A DNA stretch of 59,006 nt, taken from Alphaproteobacteria bacterium (lineage in GTDB: Bacteria; Pseudomonadota; Alphaproteobacteria; Rhizobiales; OSC116). The notes under the pieces were generated by a model. It did not search any database. It saw only the letters and a list, made by a program, of their open reading frames with translations, and had not been told where the DNA came from. The stretch covers positions 1-59,006 of the forward strand of contig NVQL02000018.1 of the NCBI GenBank assembly GCA_002400495.2, read 5' to 3'. Position numbers and translations under genes: made by a program. Of the stretch, positions 45,011-54,290 are shown one piece after another. Position 1 is the stretch's first letter; each line of letters starts with the position of its first letter.

Positions 45011-47110
45011 TTAACGAGTAAACGATTGCGCATTGCCCGCATCGACATTGATAATATTACCAGTCGATTTGGACGACATATCCGAAGCAAAAAAGTAAAT
45101 CGCCTCAGCAATATCTTCAGGGAACACGTTGCGCTTCAACATCGAACGGTTACGATAATGCTCTTCCAAATCATCAGTCGACATATTATAAGCCGCCGCC
45201 CGCTCTTCTTTCCACTTGCCACTCCAAATTTTAGAGCCACGTAAAACAGCATCAGGGTTCACAACATTCACTCGAATTTGCTCCCCAGCACCCTCAAGCG
45301 CCAAACACCGCGCCAAATGCAATTCAGACGCCTTGGCCGTACAATAAGCCGCCGCATTAGGCGATGCCGCCAACCCATTCTTAGACGCCACAAATATCAC
45401 ATTGCCGCCAATTTTTTGAATCCGAAACAGCCTAAACGCCTCCCGCGAAACCAAAAAATACCCCGTAGAAAGCACACTCATGCTCAAATTCCACATATCC
45501 AACGTGGTCTCTTCAATCGGCGCAGAAGATGCCATGCCCGCGGATGATACCAAAATATCCAATCCACCAAATTCAACTTTAGCACTCTCAAAAGCCGCAA
45601 TCACTTGGTCTTCAGATGTCACATTCAAATTCACCGCACGCACCACATCAGCGCTAAATTCATCAACCAATTCAGCATGCGATGTCGCCAACAATTCTTC
45701 ATCAATGTCAGCCAGCAAAATACAAGCGCCTTCTGCTGCCAAACGTTTCGCCGTAGCCTTGCCGATGCCACTCGCGCCGCCCGTGACCAAGGCAACTTGC
45801 CCCGCCAACGATTTAGCCTTCGGCATCCTCTGCAATTTAGCCTCTTCAAGCAACCAATATTCAATATCAAACGCCTCTTGCTCAGGCAGCCCCATATAAG
45901 TAGAGGCACCCGATGCGCCACGCATCACATTAATCGCATTCACATAAAATTCGCCAGATATCCGCGCCGTTGCTTTGTCCTTCGCAAAGGTCAACATACC
46001 AACCCCGGGTATCAAATAAACAATCGCGTTCGGGTCACGTATCGCAGGGCTGTCATCATGTTTGCAACGCTCATAATAAGCCGCATACCCATCCCGATAG
46101 TCACCAATAATCTTAGGTAAATCAGCCAAAATCTCTTCAATATTTGACTTTTGCGGGTCAAAATCAATCACCAACGGGCAAATTTTAGTCCGTAAAAAAT
46201 GGTCAGGACAACTCGTACCAAGCGCCGCCAGTGGCTTCAAATCAACCGAACCAACAAATTCCAGCACCGCATCACTATCTTCAAAATGCCCAATTTTGCT
46301 CTCAGAAACCCCAATCATACCGCGTATCACAGGCATAAGTTTGGCCGCAATTTGAGCCCGCTGTTCAGCAGCAAGCGGCGCATATTTCTGCCCCCCAAAT
46401 GCAGTCCCAGGCAGGTTTTCATCAAACCAAGTGATGGCCTTGTTAATAATCTCAAGCGTCACTTCATAACTCTCTTTAGCGCTGTCACCCCATGTAAATA
46501 GTCCATGGCTTTCAAGCACCACACCACGCGCATTCGGGTTGTCTAAGCAAAATTTCTCCAGCCACAAACCAAGCTCATATCCAGGCCGTTTCCACGGCAA
46601 CCAACCAATGTCATCACCATAAATCTTATGTGTAAGCTCTTCACTATTCTTCGCCGCAGCAATCGCAATCACCGCATCTGGGTGCATATGGTCAACATGC
46701 GTCTTCGGCACATAAGCATGCAAAGGCGTATCAATAGACGCCGCGCGTGTGTTTAAATTAAATGTACAATGCGGCAAATGCCCCACCATTTCATCTTCAA
46801 ACTCAACCCCACGATATATATTCTTCAAGGCCCGCAATTTATCCATATAAAGCGTCGCAAACCCATCCATTTTCATACTGGCAATGTCACCGCCAGAGCC
46901 TTTCACCCAAAGCACTTCAACCAATTCACCACTCAGCGGGTCCTTCTCCGTCGCTTTGACAGATGTATTGCCCCCGCCATAATTGGTAATGCGCTTGTCC
47001 GAGCCCAAAAGGTTAGAGCGATAAAGCAGTAATTCCGCCTCAGTCATGGTGGAGACTGTATCATCATCCCATAAATTACTAAGGGTGATGGTTTGATCTT
47101 GTTTCGGCAT
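45011..47110 (-). CDS. rhaD: Bifunctional rhamnulose-1-phosphate aldolase/short-chain dehydrogenase
   Basis: The 699-residue fusion has an N-terminal class II aldolase domain with zinc ligands in THVDHMHPDAVIAIAA and the GLFTWGD loop. It has a C-terminal SDR domain with TGGASGIGKATA (near residue 440), SSAGMAS and YCTAK (the Y-x-x-x-K motif), ending GNIINVDAGNAQSFTR. The aldolase splits L-rhamnulose-1-phosphate to DHAP and L-lactaldehyde, and the SDR half is thought to oxidise lactaldehyde to lactate. This fusion is typical of alphaproteobacterial rhamnose loci. The gene is promoter-proximal to rhaI and diverges from the CUT1 transporter genes over a spacer with DeoR-type boxes. Confidence 0.94.
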   Translation of the reverse strand: MPKQDQTITLSNLWDDDTVSTMTEAELLLYRSNLLGSDKRITNYGGGNTSVKATEKDPLSGELVEVLWVKGSGGDIASMKMDGFATLYMDKLRALKNIYRGVEFEDEMVGHLPHCTFNLNTRAASIDTPLHAYVPKTHVDHMHPDAVIAIAAAKNSEELTHKIYGDDIGWLPWKRPGYELGLWLEKFCLDNPNARGVVLESHGLFTWGDSAKESYEVTLEIINKAITWFDENLPGTAFGGQKYAPLAAEQRAQIAAKLMPVIRGMIGVSESKIGHFEDSDAVLEFVGSVDLKPLAALGTSCPDHFLRTKICPLVIDFDPQKSNIEEILADLPKIIGDYRDGYAAYYERCKHDDSPAIRDPNAIVYLIPGVGMLTFAKDKATARISGEFYVNAINVMRGASGASTYMGLPEQEAFDIEYWLLEEAKLQRMPKAKSLAGQVALVTGGASGIGKATAKRLAAEGACILLADIDEELLATSHAELVDEFSADVVRAVNLNVTSEDQVIAAFESAKVEFGGLDILVSSAGMASSAPIEETTLDMWNLSMSVLSTGYFLVSREAFRLFRIQKIGGNVIFVASKNGLAASPNAAAYCTAKASELHLARCLALEGAGEQIRVNVVNPDAVLRGSKIWSGKWKEERAAAYNMSTDDLEEHYRNRSMLKRNVFPEDIAEAIYFFASDMSSKSTGNIINVDAGNAQSFTR

Positions 47111-47201
47111 GTTAACCTTCCTTATAGCTGTTTAAAGCTTTGGATTCTATAAATAGCGGCTTCACTAAATTATCTATAATTAATTATTTTTGCAGGGGTC
47201 T

Positions 47202-47284
47202 GTCAATCATAAAACACCATTTTCAATCAAATTAACCGAAAATATCAACAAGTATGATTATTTATGATCATTTTTGATTGACTC
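47202..47284. promoter_or_regulatory. DeoR-type boxes between rhaD and the CUT1 operon
   Basis: The divergent spacer holds GTCAATCATAAAA (47202-47214, exact inverted match to 35299-35311), TTTCAATCAAA (47221-47231) and TTTTTGATTGACTC (47271-47284). All share the core TTGATTGA/TGATTGAC. Their position suits control of both divergent promoters by one repressor. The assignment to the local DeoR protein is inferred. Confidence 0.6.
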
Positions 47285-47365
47285 AGCACAATTAACGTTC
47301 ATACTCGAAGGCAATAAGAAAAGAAAAACAAAAAAACGTAAGTCAATAAATCTGGGAGGAATATA

Positions 47366-48664
47366 ATGACTAAAATTGACCGTAGAAAATTTATGAAGGC
47401 CGCCGCAGCCACCACTGGTGCTGTTGCTGCCGTCTCAACCATGGGCACGCAAGCTTTTGCTGCAGATAGCACAATTCGCCATTTCTGGTGGGGCAATCCA
47501 TCACGTGATAAACGTACATTTGGTGTAATCGAAGTGTTCAACAAAAAACATGCTGATATCGAAGTGATTGGCGAAACTCTAAGTTTCCCTGATTATTTTG
47601 CCAAACTAACCACTCAAGTGGCTGGCGGCAATATGCCAGATGTCATTCAACAAGGCTATGGTGTGTTGTTCGAATATGTCGATAACGGCGCTCTAAAACC
47701 ACTTGATGAATTTGTTGGCAAATCTTTAGACCTATCTAAAATCGATAAATCTGCCCTAGCTGCTGGTACAGTGAACGGTAAATTATATGCCGTATCAATT
47801 GGCGCCAATTCACATATGGCACTAACAAACACCCGCTTATTTGATGAAGCTGGCATCACGTTCGACCCATTTGGTTGGACATATGATGACGTTAAATCCA
47901 TCGGTGTAGAAATTTCCAAAGCCTCTCCTGATGGCGTTTTTGGTACAGATGACAACACTGCCAACTATCAAAACTTCTCTGATTTTGTAGGCCAAAAAGG
48001 CGTTACAATGTTCAACGCTGACACTGGCGACTATCAAGTCTCAGCAGAATTGGTCGAAGAATATTGGTCAATGTGGACAGCCATTCGCGAAGCGGGTGCA
48101 ACACCTCCAGGCAAAGCCTCTGCTGGTCTTATCAAACCACCAATGGCCGAATGGGGCGTGGTCACTGGCCAAACTGCAATATCATACGCTTGGTCTAACC
48201 AATTGGTTGGCGCACAAGGCTTGGTTCAAGATAAATTGGGCACAGCCATGTATCCAAACACACCAGCCATGACACCAGGTTCAATCGTTCAACCTAGCCA
48301 ATTCATCTGCTTAACACGTGACACTGTTGATGGCGTTGCCGCCACAACATATATGTCAGCATTTGTTAATGACACAGATATGACAGCTATTTTGGGTCTA
48401 GAACGCGGCATTCCTGCCAATCCAGATGTACGTGCAGCTCTTGCGCCAAACTTGTCAGAAGCCGAAGCTGCATCAGTTGCATTCTTCAGTGGCATCCAAG
48501 GCAAAACAGCCACATTGCCACCACCACCACCATCAGGTGCTAATGAAATTGAGCAAACTTTTGAACGCATCGCAACGGGCATCTTGCTCGGTCAAGATAG
48601 CATTCCAGAAGCTGCGGCTAACTTTATCCGTCAGGCTGGCTTTATCCGCCGTCGTGCAGGTTAA
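47366..48664 (+). CDS. CUT1 ABC transporter substrate-binding protein
   Basis: The 432-residue protein starts with a twin-arginine-like signal (TKIDRRKFMKAAAATTGAVAAVSTMGTQAFA) and is a type II (MalE/UgpB-like) sugar-binding protein: FWWGNPSRDKRTFGVIEVFNKKHADIEVIGE, then PDVIQQGYGVLFEYVDNGALKPLDEFV. This class usually binds oligosaccharides or glycosides. Given the neighbouring GH43 and GH78 enzymes, a rhamnose-containing oligosaccharide is the best guess. The Tat signal implies export as a folded protein. It opens a five-gene operon and is followed by a strong stem-loop. Confidence 0.9.
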   Translation: MTKIDRRKFMKAAAATTGAVAAVSTMGTQAFAADSTIRHFWWGNPSRDKRTFGVIEVFNKKHADIEVIGETLSFPDYFAKLTTQVAGGNMPDVIQQGYGVLFEYVDNGALKPLDEFVGKSLDLSKIDKSALAAGTVNGKLYAVSIGANSHMALTNTRLFDEAGITFDPFGWTYDDVKSIGVEISKASPDGVFGTDDNTANYQNFSDFVGQKGVTMFNADTGDYQVSAELVEEYWSMWTAIREAGATPPGKASAGLIKPPMAEWGVVTGQTAISYAWSNQLVGAQGLVQDKLGTAMYPNTPAMTPGSIVQPSQFICLTRDTVDGVAATTYMSAFVNDTDMTAILGLERGIPANPDVRAALAPNLSEAEAASVAFFSGIQGKTATLPPPPPSGANEIEQTFERIATGILLGQDSIPEAAANFIRQAGFIRRRAG

Positions 48665-48700
48665 TCCATAGCTTAGCTTTTTAGCTCTATTGAAAACACC

Positions 48701-48741
48701 GCCCCACCAAATATTTAATCTTCCATTTGGTGGGGCTTTTT
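48701..48741 (+). terminator. Terminator/attenuator between the CUT1 binding protein and permease genes
   Basis: A perfect 12-bp stem (GCCCCACCAAAT 48701-48712 with ATTTGGTGGGGC 48725-48736) and TTTTT form a canonical intrinsic terminator inside the operon. It should let only part of the transcripts continue into the permease genes, giving excess binding protein. Confidence 0.88.
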
Positions 48742-48760
48742 AACACAGCAGGCCCCATTC

Positions 48761-49654
48761 ATGAAAAAATTCTTCGCAAAAAATGGCCCGGGATATTTTT
48801 TCCTCATCCCATGGTTTATCGGCTTCTTTTGCTTGGCTTTGGGCCCAATTCTATACTCGCTCTACCTTTCCTTCACCAAATACAACATTTTCAAGCCCCC
48901 CAAATGGATCGGCCTAGAAAATTACGAATTCATGTTCCTCTATGATGATAGGTTTTGGAAGTCTTTAGAGGTTACTTTCTCATACGTATTCATGTCCGTC
49001 CCAGGCAAACTAATCTTCGCCCTCGCTGTTGCCATGCTGCTCGATAAAGGCATGCGCGCCATCGGTTTTTACCGCGCGCTTTTTTACCTACCCTCAATCC
49101 TAGGCGGCTCCATCGCCGTCGCCATTCTATGGAAGCAATTATTCGAATATAACGGCGTCATCAACAGCCTGCTTGCCAAAATCGGCATCGAAGGCCCATA
49201 TTGGCTCAACGATCCAAATTATTCACTCTACACCTTGGTTATGCTCGGCATGTGGCAGTTCGGCTCACCAATGCTCATCTTCATCGCAGGCTTGCGGGCT
49301 ATCCCGCGCGAGCTTTACGAAGCCGCCGAAATCGATGCCGCCTCAAAATGGAAGCAATTCTACGCCATCACCGTCCCCTTGCTAGCCCCAGTTATTTTCT
49401 TCAACCTAGTGCTGCAAATGATTGATGCATTCAAAACATTCTCCAGCGCCTTCATCATATCAGGCGGCGCAGGCGCCCCGCTCGATAGCCTAAATTTCAT
49501 CACCGTCTACCTATATAATGAAGCCTTCGCCTTCTACCGCATGGGCTATGCCTCATCATTGGCATGGATTCTAATGTTAATCATCGCCGTCTTCACAGGC
49601 GTCGCATTCTTCAGCTCGCGCTACTGGGTGCACTACGAAAACGAGAGGGATTAG
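48761..49654 (+). CDS. CUT1 ABC transporter permease 1 (MalF-like)
   Basis: A 297-residue protein with six membrane segments, beginning KNGPGYFFLIPWFIGFFCLALGPILYSLYLSF. The cytoplasmic EAA loop is present as ELYEAAEIDAASKWKQFYAITVPLLAP (near residues 186-212). It pairs with the next permease to form the channel for the sugar presented by the binding protein. The following gene starts two bases after its stop. Confidence 0.93.
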   Translation: MKKFFAKNGPGYFFLIPWFIGFFCLALGPILYSLYLSFTKYNIFKPPKWIGLENYEFMFLYDDRFWKSLEVTFSYVFMSVPGKLIFALAVAMLLDKGMRAIGFYRALFYLPSILGGSIAVAILWKQLFEYNGVINSLLAKIGIEGPYWLNDPNYSLYTLVMLGMWQFGSPMLIFIAGLRAIPRELYEAAEIDAASKWKQFYAITVPLLAPVIFFNLVLQMIDAFKTFSSAFIISGGAGAPLDSLNFITVYLYNEAFAFYRMGYASSLAWILMLIIAVFTGVAFFSSRYWVHYENERD

Positions 49655-49656
49655 AT

Positions 49657-50550
49657 ATGACAGACCTATCAATCCAAGAGGCCAGCGAGATTGCCCACAA
49701 TTACCGCGTCATCCGCGATAAACGCAAACGCCGCGCCGCCATCACCAAACATCTATTTCTAGCAATCTGCTCATTAATCATGGTCTATCCGCTCATCTGG
49801 ATGATTGTTTCATCCGTCAAACCAGACAATGAAATCTTCGGCAACATATCCCTATGGCCATCAGAATTCATCTGGCAAAACTACCCAGATGGCTGGAATG
49901 GCCTATTCCTAAGTTTCACCGTCTTCTACAAAAACTCCATCATCGTCACCGTCTTAGCCGTTATCGGCAATACCTTGTCCTGCTCATTCGCCGCCTACGC
50001 CTTCGCGCGGCTCGAGTTCAAAGGCAAAAACATCTTCTTCGCCTTAATGATGATGACCCTAATGATCCCCTATCATGTGGTGCTAATCCCACAATATCTG
50101 CTGTTCCTAAAAATCGGCTGGGTCAACACTTTCTTGCCCCTCATCGTCCCACGCTTCCTAGCAGGCGATGCCTTCTTCATCTTCTTAATGGTGCAATTTT
50201 TCCGCCAATTACCGAGAGATTTGGACGAGGCGGCAATGATAGACGGCTGCTCCCCCTTCAAAATCTACTGGGCGGTTATCATGCCATTGTCACTACCGGC
50301 CTTGGCCACAACCGCCATCTTCACCTTCATCTGGACATGGGAAGATTTCCTAGGCCCACTCATCTATCTAAATGACATTCGAGATTACACAGTGCCGCTA
50401 GCCTTGCGCAATTTCATCAGCCAAGATAGTGTCTCCATGTTTGGCCAACTATTCGCCATGTCGATATTGTCCATCGTGCCAATCTTCGTCTTTTTCATCT
50501 TCTTCCAAAAATTCATCATCCGTGGCATTGCCACATCTGGTCTTAAATAA
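49657..50550 (+). CDS. CUT1 ABC transporter permease 2 (MalG-like)
   Basis: The ATG at 49657 is chosen because it follows GAGAGGGATTAG directly after the previous stop, giving 297 residues; a longer frame would overlap the upstream gene by about 90 bases. Six membrane segments are visible, and the EAA loop reads DLDEAAMIDGCSPFKIYWAVIMPLSLP. The N-terminus is unusually hydrophilic and basic (RDKRKRRAAITKH) before the first helix, as in many MalG-like permeases. Confidence 0.93.
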   Translation: MTDLSIQEASEIAHNYRVIRDKRKRRAAITKHLFLAICSLIMVYPLIWMIVSSVKPDNEIFGNISLWPSEFIWQNYPDGWNGLFLSFTVFYKNSIIVTVLAVIGNTLSCSFAAYAFARLEFKGKNIFFALMMMTLMIPYHVVLIPQYLLFLKIGWVNTFLPLIVPRFLAGDAFFIFLMVQFFRQLPRDLDEAAMIDGCSPFKIYWAVIMPLSLPALATTAIFTFIWTWEDFLGPLIYLNDIRDYTVPLALRNFISQDSVSMFGQLFAMSILSIVPIFVFFIFFQKFIIRGIATSGLK

Positions 50551-50560
50551 AGGGTTTGCC

Positions 50561-51637
50561 ATGTCAGGTGTAAATTTAAATAAAGTGGTAAAAACATATG
50601 GTGATCTAGAGATCATCCACGGCATTGATTTAGAGGTGCATGATGGCGAATTCCTAGTTCTAGTCGGCCCCTCAGGCTGCGGTAAATCAACCCTATTGCG
50701 GATGATTGCAGGCCTAGAAGAAATCACCGATGGCACCATCTCAATCGGTGACCGCATCGTCAATGATGTCCCCGCCGCCCAGCGAAACCTTTCAATGGTG
50801 TTCCAATCCTACGCACTCTACCCGCATATGACAGTGCGCAAAAACCTAGCCTTCGGCCTCGGTAACCTAAAAATGCCCAAAGCCGAAATAGCCAAACGGG
50901 TCGCCGAAGTCGCCAAAATTCTCCAGATCGAAGAGCTGCTCGAGCGCAAACCCCGCCAACTCTCAGGCGGCCAAAAACAACGTGTCGCCATCGGCCGTTC
51001 CATTGTCCGCGAGCCAGAGCTATTCCTATTCGATGAGCCCTTATCCAACCTAGATGCCGAACTGCGCGTGCAAATGCGCGTCGAACTAGCAGGCCTATAT
51101 CAGCGCCTCGGCACCACCATGATTTATGTTACCCATGACCAAATCGAAGCCATGACATTAGCCACCCGCATCGTGGTATTGCAAGCTGGCATCATTGAGC
51201 AAGTCGGCACCCCGTTCGATCTTTACAATTTCCCCCAAAATAAATTTGTCGCCACTTTCATTGGCTCACCAAAAATGAATATGATCGAAGGCACAGCCAA
51301 TAAAAGTGGCCTGTTACTCCCAGATTTTGGCCAAATTTCTTTACCAAAAAACGCACCAAAATCAGGCAATATACATTTCGGCATTCGCCCCGAGCAATTC
51401 ACCATAGGTAAAGGCGGCGACGCCACCAGCACAGGCAAAATCACCCTGATAGAATATCTAGGCAGCGAGCTATTCCTCTATATAACCTTACCATCAGGCC
51501 ATGTAGTTTTGGTGCAAGCCTCCAGCCAAACACAATATAAAACAGGCGAAGAGTTAACATTATCACTCACCGCCAAAAACGCCCATTATTTTGGCGAAGA
51601 TAACCTCCGAATTCCCCTCTATGACGAGAAAAAATAA
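50561..51637 (+). CDS. CUT1 ABC transporter ATP-binding protein (MalK/UgpC type)
   Basis: The ATG at 50561 starts the normal MalK-type N-terminus ([13 protein letters not shown]), giving 358 residues. Walker A is GPSGCGKST (about residues 37-45), the signature [15 protein letters not shown], Walker [13 protein letters not shown] and the switch VTHDQIEAM. The C-terminal third is a TOBE/OB-fold regulatory domain ([11 protein letters not shown]). It energises the CUT1 permeases. The next gene begins at the base after its stop. Confidence 0.94.
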   Translation: MSGVNLNKVVKTYGDLEIIHGIDLEVHDGEFLVLVGPSGCGKSTLLRMIAGLEEITDGTISIGDRIVNDVPAAQRNLSMVFQSYALYPHMTVRKNLAFGLGNLKMPKAEIAKRVAEVAKILQIEELLERKPRQLSGGQKQRVAIGRSIVREPELFLFDEPLSNLDAELRVQMRVELAGLYQRLGTTMIYVTHDQIEAMTLATRIVVLQAGIIEQVGTPFDLYNFPQNKFVATFIGSPKMNMIEGTANKSGLLLPDFGQISLPKNAPKSGNIHFGIRPEQFTIGKGGDATSTGKITLIEYLGSELFLYITLPSGHVVLVQASSQTQYKTGEELTLSLTAKNAHYFGEDNLRIPLYDEKK

Positions 51638-52933
51638 ATGAAATATGCAATTGTAGGCACGGGCGCGCGGCACAGCATGTACCGCAGAACCGTAACCGAA
51701 ACTTATGCCGAAGAAAATGAACTCGTCGGCCTATGCGACAGCAACGAAAAACGCCTAGCCCTCTCCGCTAGCCTAATCAAAGACCAGCAAGGCAACGGCA
51801 TCGCCACCTATGCCGCCGACCAGTTCGAAACCATGATCACCGAGCAAAAGCCCGATAACGTCGTGGTCACCGTGCCCGATTATCTACATCACGAATATAT
51901 CATCAAAAGCCTACAAAACGGCTGCAACGTCATCACCGAAAAACCCATGACGACAGATTTGGAAAAACTCAAACAAATCTTAGACGCCCAACAAAAAAGC
52001 GGGAAATCCGTCACCGTCACTTTTAACTACCGCTACACCCCAGCCCGCACCCAAATTAAAGAAATCCTAGAATCTGGCGTCATTGGCGATATAACCGCCG
52101 TAGATTTCCGCTGGCATCTAGACCGCGTCCACGGCGCAGATTATTTCCGCCGCTGGCACAGATATAAAGAAAAATCAGGCGGCCTCTTAGTCCACAAATC
52201 CACCCATCATTTCGATCTGTTAAATTGGTGGATCGGTTCCACCCCAAAATTCATCAACGCTTTCGGCGATCTTAAATTCTACACCCCCAAAACCGCCGAA
52301 CGCCTAGGCCTATCCGACCACGGCGAACGCTGCCACACCTGCAAAATCGCCGATAAATGCGATTTCGAACTCAACATAGAACAAGACGACCTGCTGCGCA
52401 CCCTATATCTAGACAATGAAGATATAGACGGCTATTGGCGCGATAAATGCGTCTGGGATGACGACATCACCATCGAAGACACCATGCAAGTCCAAACCCG
52501 CTACAGCAACGATGTCACCTTAAATTACACCCTCTGCGCCTACAGCCCATGGGAAGGCGTCGAGGTTAAATTTCACGGCACCAAAGGCGAACTAACCCAC
52601 AAACATATCGAAGTCCACGGCGTATTCGGCGGCGTACGGGACAAAACCGACATCGACAACATGACCACCATCTTACAAGTCGCAGGCAAACCCCCAGAAA
52701 ATATAGAAGTCTGGGCAGGCAACGGCGACCACGGCGGCGCCGACCCAATAATGCTCGGCTACCTATTCGATGCCAAAAATGTAGGCGACGACCCCTATAA
52801 ACGCGGTTCAACCCACGTAGACGGCGCATGGTCAATCATCACAGGCCTAGCCGCCAATGAATCCATGAAAAACGGCCAAATGACCGATGTCTATAAAATG
52901 TTAGCCGACAATGGCATCAACCAACTAGGCTAA
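51638..52933 (+). CDS. Gfo/Idh/MocA family oxidoreductase with Cys cluster
   Basis: The 431-residue protein has an N-terminal Rossmann domain (MKYAIVGTGARHSMYRRTV), the family motif ITEKPMTTDLEKLKQIL with the catalytic Lys of EKP, and a C-terminal substrate domain containing GGLLVHKSTHHFDLLNWW. An insertion carries three close Cys residues, C232-x2-C235-x5-C241, suggesting a metal site, an element I believe is seen in some sugar-linked members of the family. It probably oxidises or reduces a sugar or sugar acid with NAD(P). It is the last gene of the CUT1 operon, and its 3' end overlaps the convergent rhaK gene by 17 bases. Confidence 0.88.
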   Translation: MKYAIVGTGARHSMYRRTVTETYAEENELVGLCDSNEKRLALSASLIKDQQGNGIATYAADQFETMITEQKPDNVVVTVPDYLHHEYIIKSLQNGCNVITEKPMTTDLEKLKQILDAQQKSGKSVTVTFNYRYTPARTQIKEILESGVIGDITAVDFRWHLDRVHGADYFRRWHRYKEKSGGLLVHKSTHHFDLLNWWIGSTPKFINAFGDLKFYTPKTAERLGLSDHGERCHTCKIADKCDFELNIEQDDLLRTLYLDNEDIDGYWRDKCVWDDDITIEDTMQVQTRYSNDVTLNYTLCAYSPWEGVEVKFHGTKGELTHKHIEVHGVFGGVRDKTDIDNMTTILQVAGKPPENIEVWAGNGDHGGADPIMLGYLFDAKNVGDDPYKRGSTHVDGAWSIITGLAANESMKNGQMTDVYKMLADNGINQLG

Positions 52934-54290
52934 GCCATTTTTTAGCATATTCGCCCAATTCAGAATTCCCATACGGCTTAACGGCATCACTTAACACAAG
53001 CGGCGCCGTTTCCGTTTCAAACAACATCGAAGCCCCAATAGATGTCCCCGTCGCATCTTGCGAGCCATGCACAGGCTTACCCGTTAAAGCTGATAAAACA
53101 CTCAAATAACAAGTATTTTTCGCCAACGGCCCTTCAACAATCAATGTCTCACCACATTCAGCAAGCGTCAAACATTCAGCACTCATCATCGCCAAATACA
53201 AAGCCACAGCCGCCCCCCGCTGCCTCATATTAAGTGCATTCTCATCACCAACCCATTTTCCCGTCGAGTTCGGAAAACACCCCACACCCGCCGCAAAACT
53301 CGGCAAAATAAACACATCCTGCCCCACAATAAAATCCAAATCCGCAACACCAATCTCAGGATTCTCATCCCCCATCAGCACTTCATATTCACGCCCGCCC
53401 ATAAACCGCGCCGTCGGCACAGCCCGCCCATAAGCATCAACATTAGCCAAACTATCCCGCGCCGCATCCAATCCAGATGTCGACCCACCAACAGTCATGT
53501 GTATCGTCCAAGTCCCAGACGAAATCACGCTAAATGACGGCTTAACCGCACCCAAATAAGGCAATAAAGACGCATTAGAATCATGAATCCCACACACCAC
53601 AGGCGTGTCCGCATCCAAGCCAATCCCTTCAGCTATTTCAGCCTTCACACACCCCAAAATATCAGAAGCTTTACGCATCGGCGGAAACAATTCCCGCCAC
53701 CCCAGCGCCGTCACAAGCGATGAATAATCCCCAGCATCAGGCGACCACAAATCAGTATGCGTCCCCAACGAAGTCACCTCACTGGCTTTAATTCCAGTCA
53801 ACCGCCAAGCCCAATATTGCGGATACATTAAAATATCCGTCACCCCAGAAAATTCATCTTCAAACCGCTGCGACTGCCAATATATCTGCGCCCCCAAATT
53901 CAACCCAATCGGCAATTTAGGCGACAATGTTTCACTAAATTCTGGCCGCAATTTATCATAGGCAGCAAAACAATCCTCAACCCCATCAAACTCATAATCA
54001 AGTATCGGCAACGCCAATCTATCACCACTCACCAAAGCCGCAGTCGCCCCATGCGTGGTAATACTAATCCCATCAATGCCATGCCTGATATTAAGCTCAT
54101 ACAAGCCAAGCATTATAAATTCCCAAAGCCGATCAATGTCATAATGAGGGTAGGGCGCTTGCTTCACAATCTTATTGCTACAGCTTTTCACATCAATCTG
54201 CGTCTGCGTCATGGCATCAAACAACACCAATTTCGCATTGGTCTTACCAATATCAATCACCGCAATATGTTTGATTTTTTTCCTAGTCAT
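52917..54290 (-). CDS. rhaK: Rhamnulokinase, FGGY family
   Basis: The start chosen is ATG 54290 (MTRKKIKHIAVIDIGKTNAK), which overlaps the end of the aldo-keto reductase gene by eight bases; an upstream ATG at 54320 would overlap more. The 457-residue protein has the FGGY phosphate-1 motif (VIDIGKTNAKLVLFD), then SITTHGATAALV, GIHDSNASLLPYL and FSVISSGTWTIHMTVGG. It resembles the divergent FGGY kinases of rhizobial rhamnose loci rather than E. coli RhaB. It phosphorylates L-rhamnulose at C1 before the aldolase step. It is the last gene of deoR-akr-rhaK. Confidence 0.87.
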   Translation of the reverse strand: MTRKKIKHIAVIDIGKTNAKLVLFDAMTQTQIDVKSCSNKIVKQAPYPHYDIDRLWEFIMLGLYELNIRHGIDGISITTHGATAALVSGDRLALPILDYEFDGVEDCFAAYDKLRPEFSETLSPKLPIGLNLGAQIYWQSQRFEDEFSGVTDILMYPQYWAWRLTGIKASEVTSLGTHTDLWSPDAGDYSSLVTALGWRELFPPMRKASDILGCVKAEIAEGIGLDADTPVVCGIHDSNASLLPYLGAVKPSFSVISSGTWTIHMTVGGSTSGLDAARDSLANVDAYGRAVPTARFMGGREYEVLMGDENPEIGVADLDFIVGQDVFILPSFAAGVGCFPNSTGKWVGDENALNMRQRGAAVALYLAMMSAECLTLAECGETLIVEGPLAKNTCYLSVLSALTGKPVHGSQDATGTSIGASMLFETETAPLVLSDAVKPYGNSELGEYAKKWLSLVG

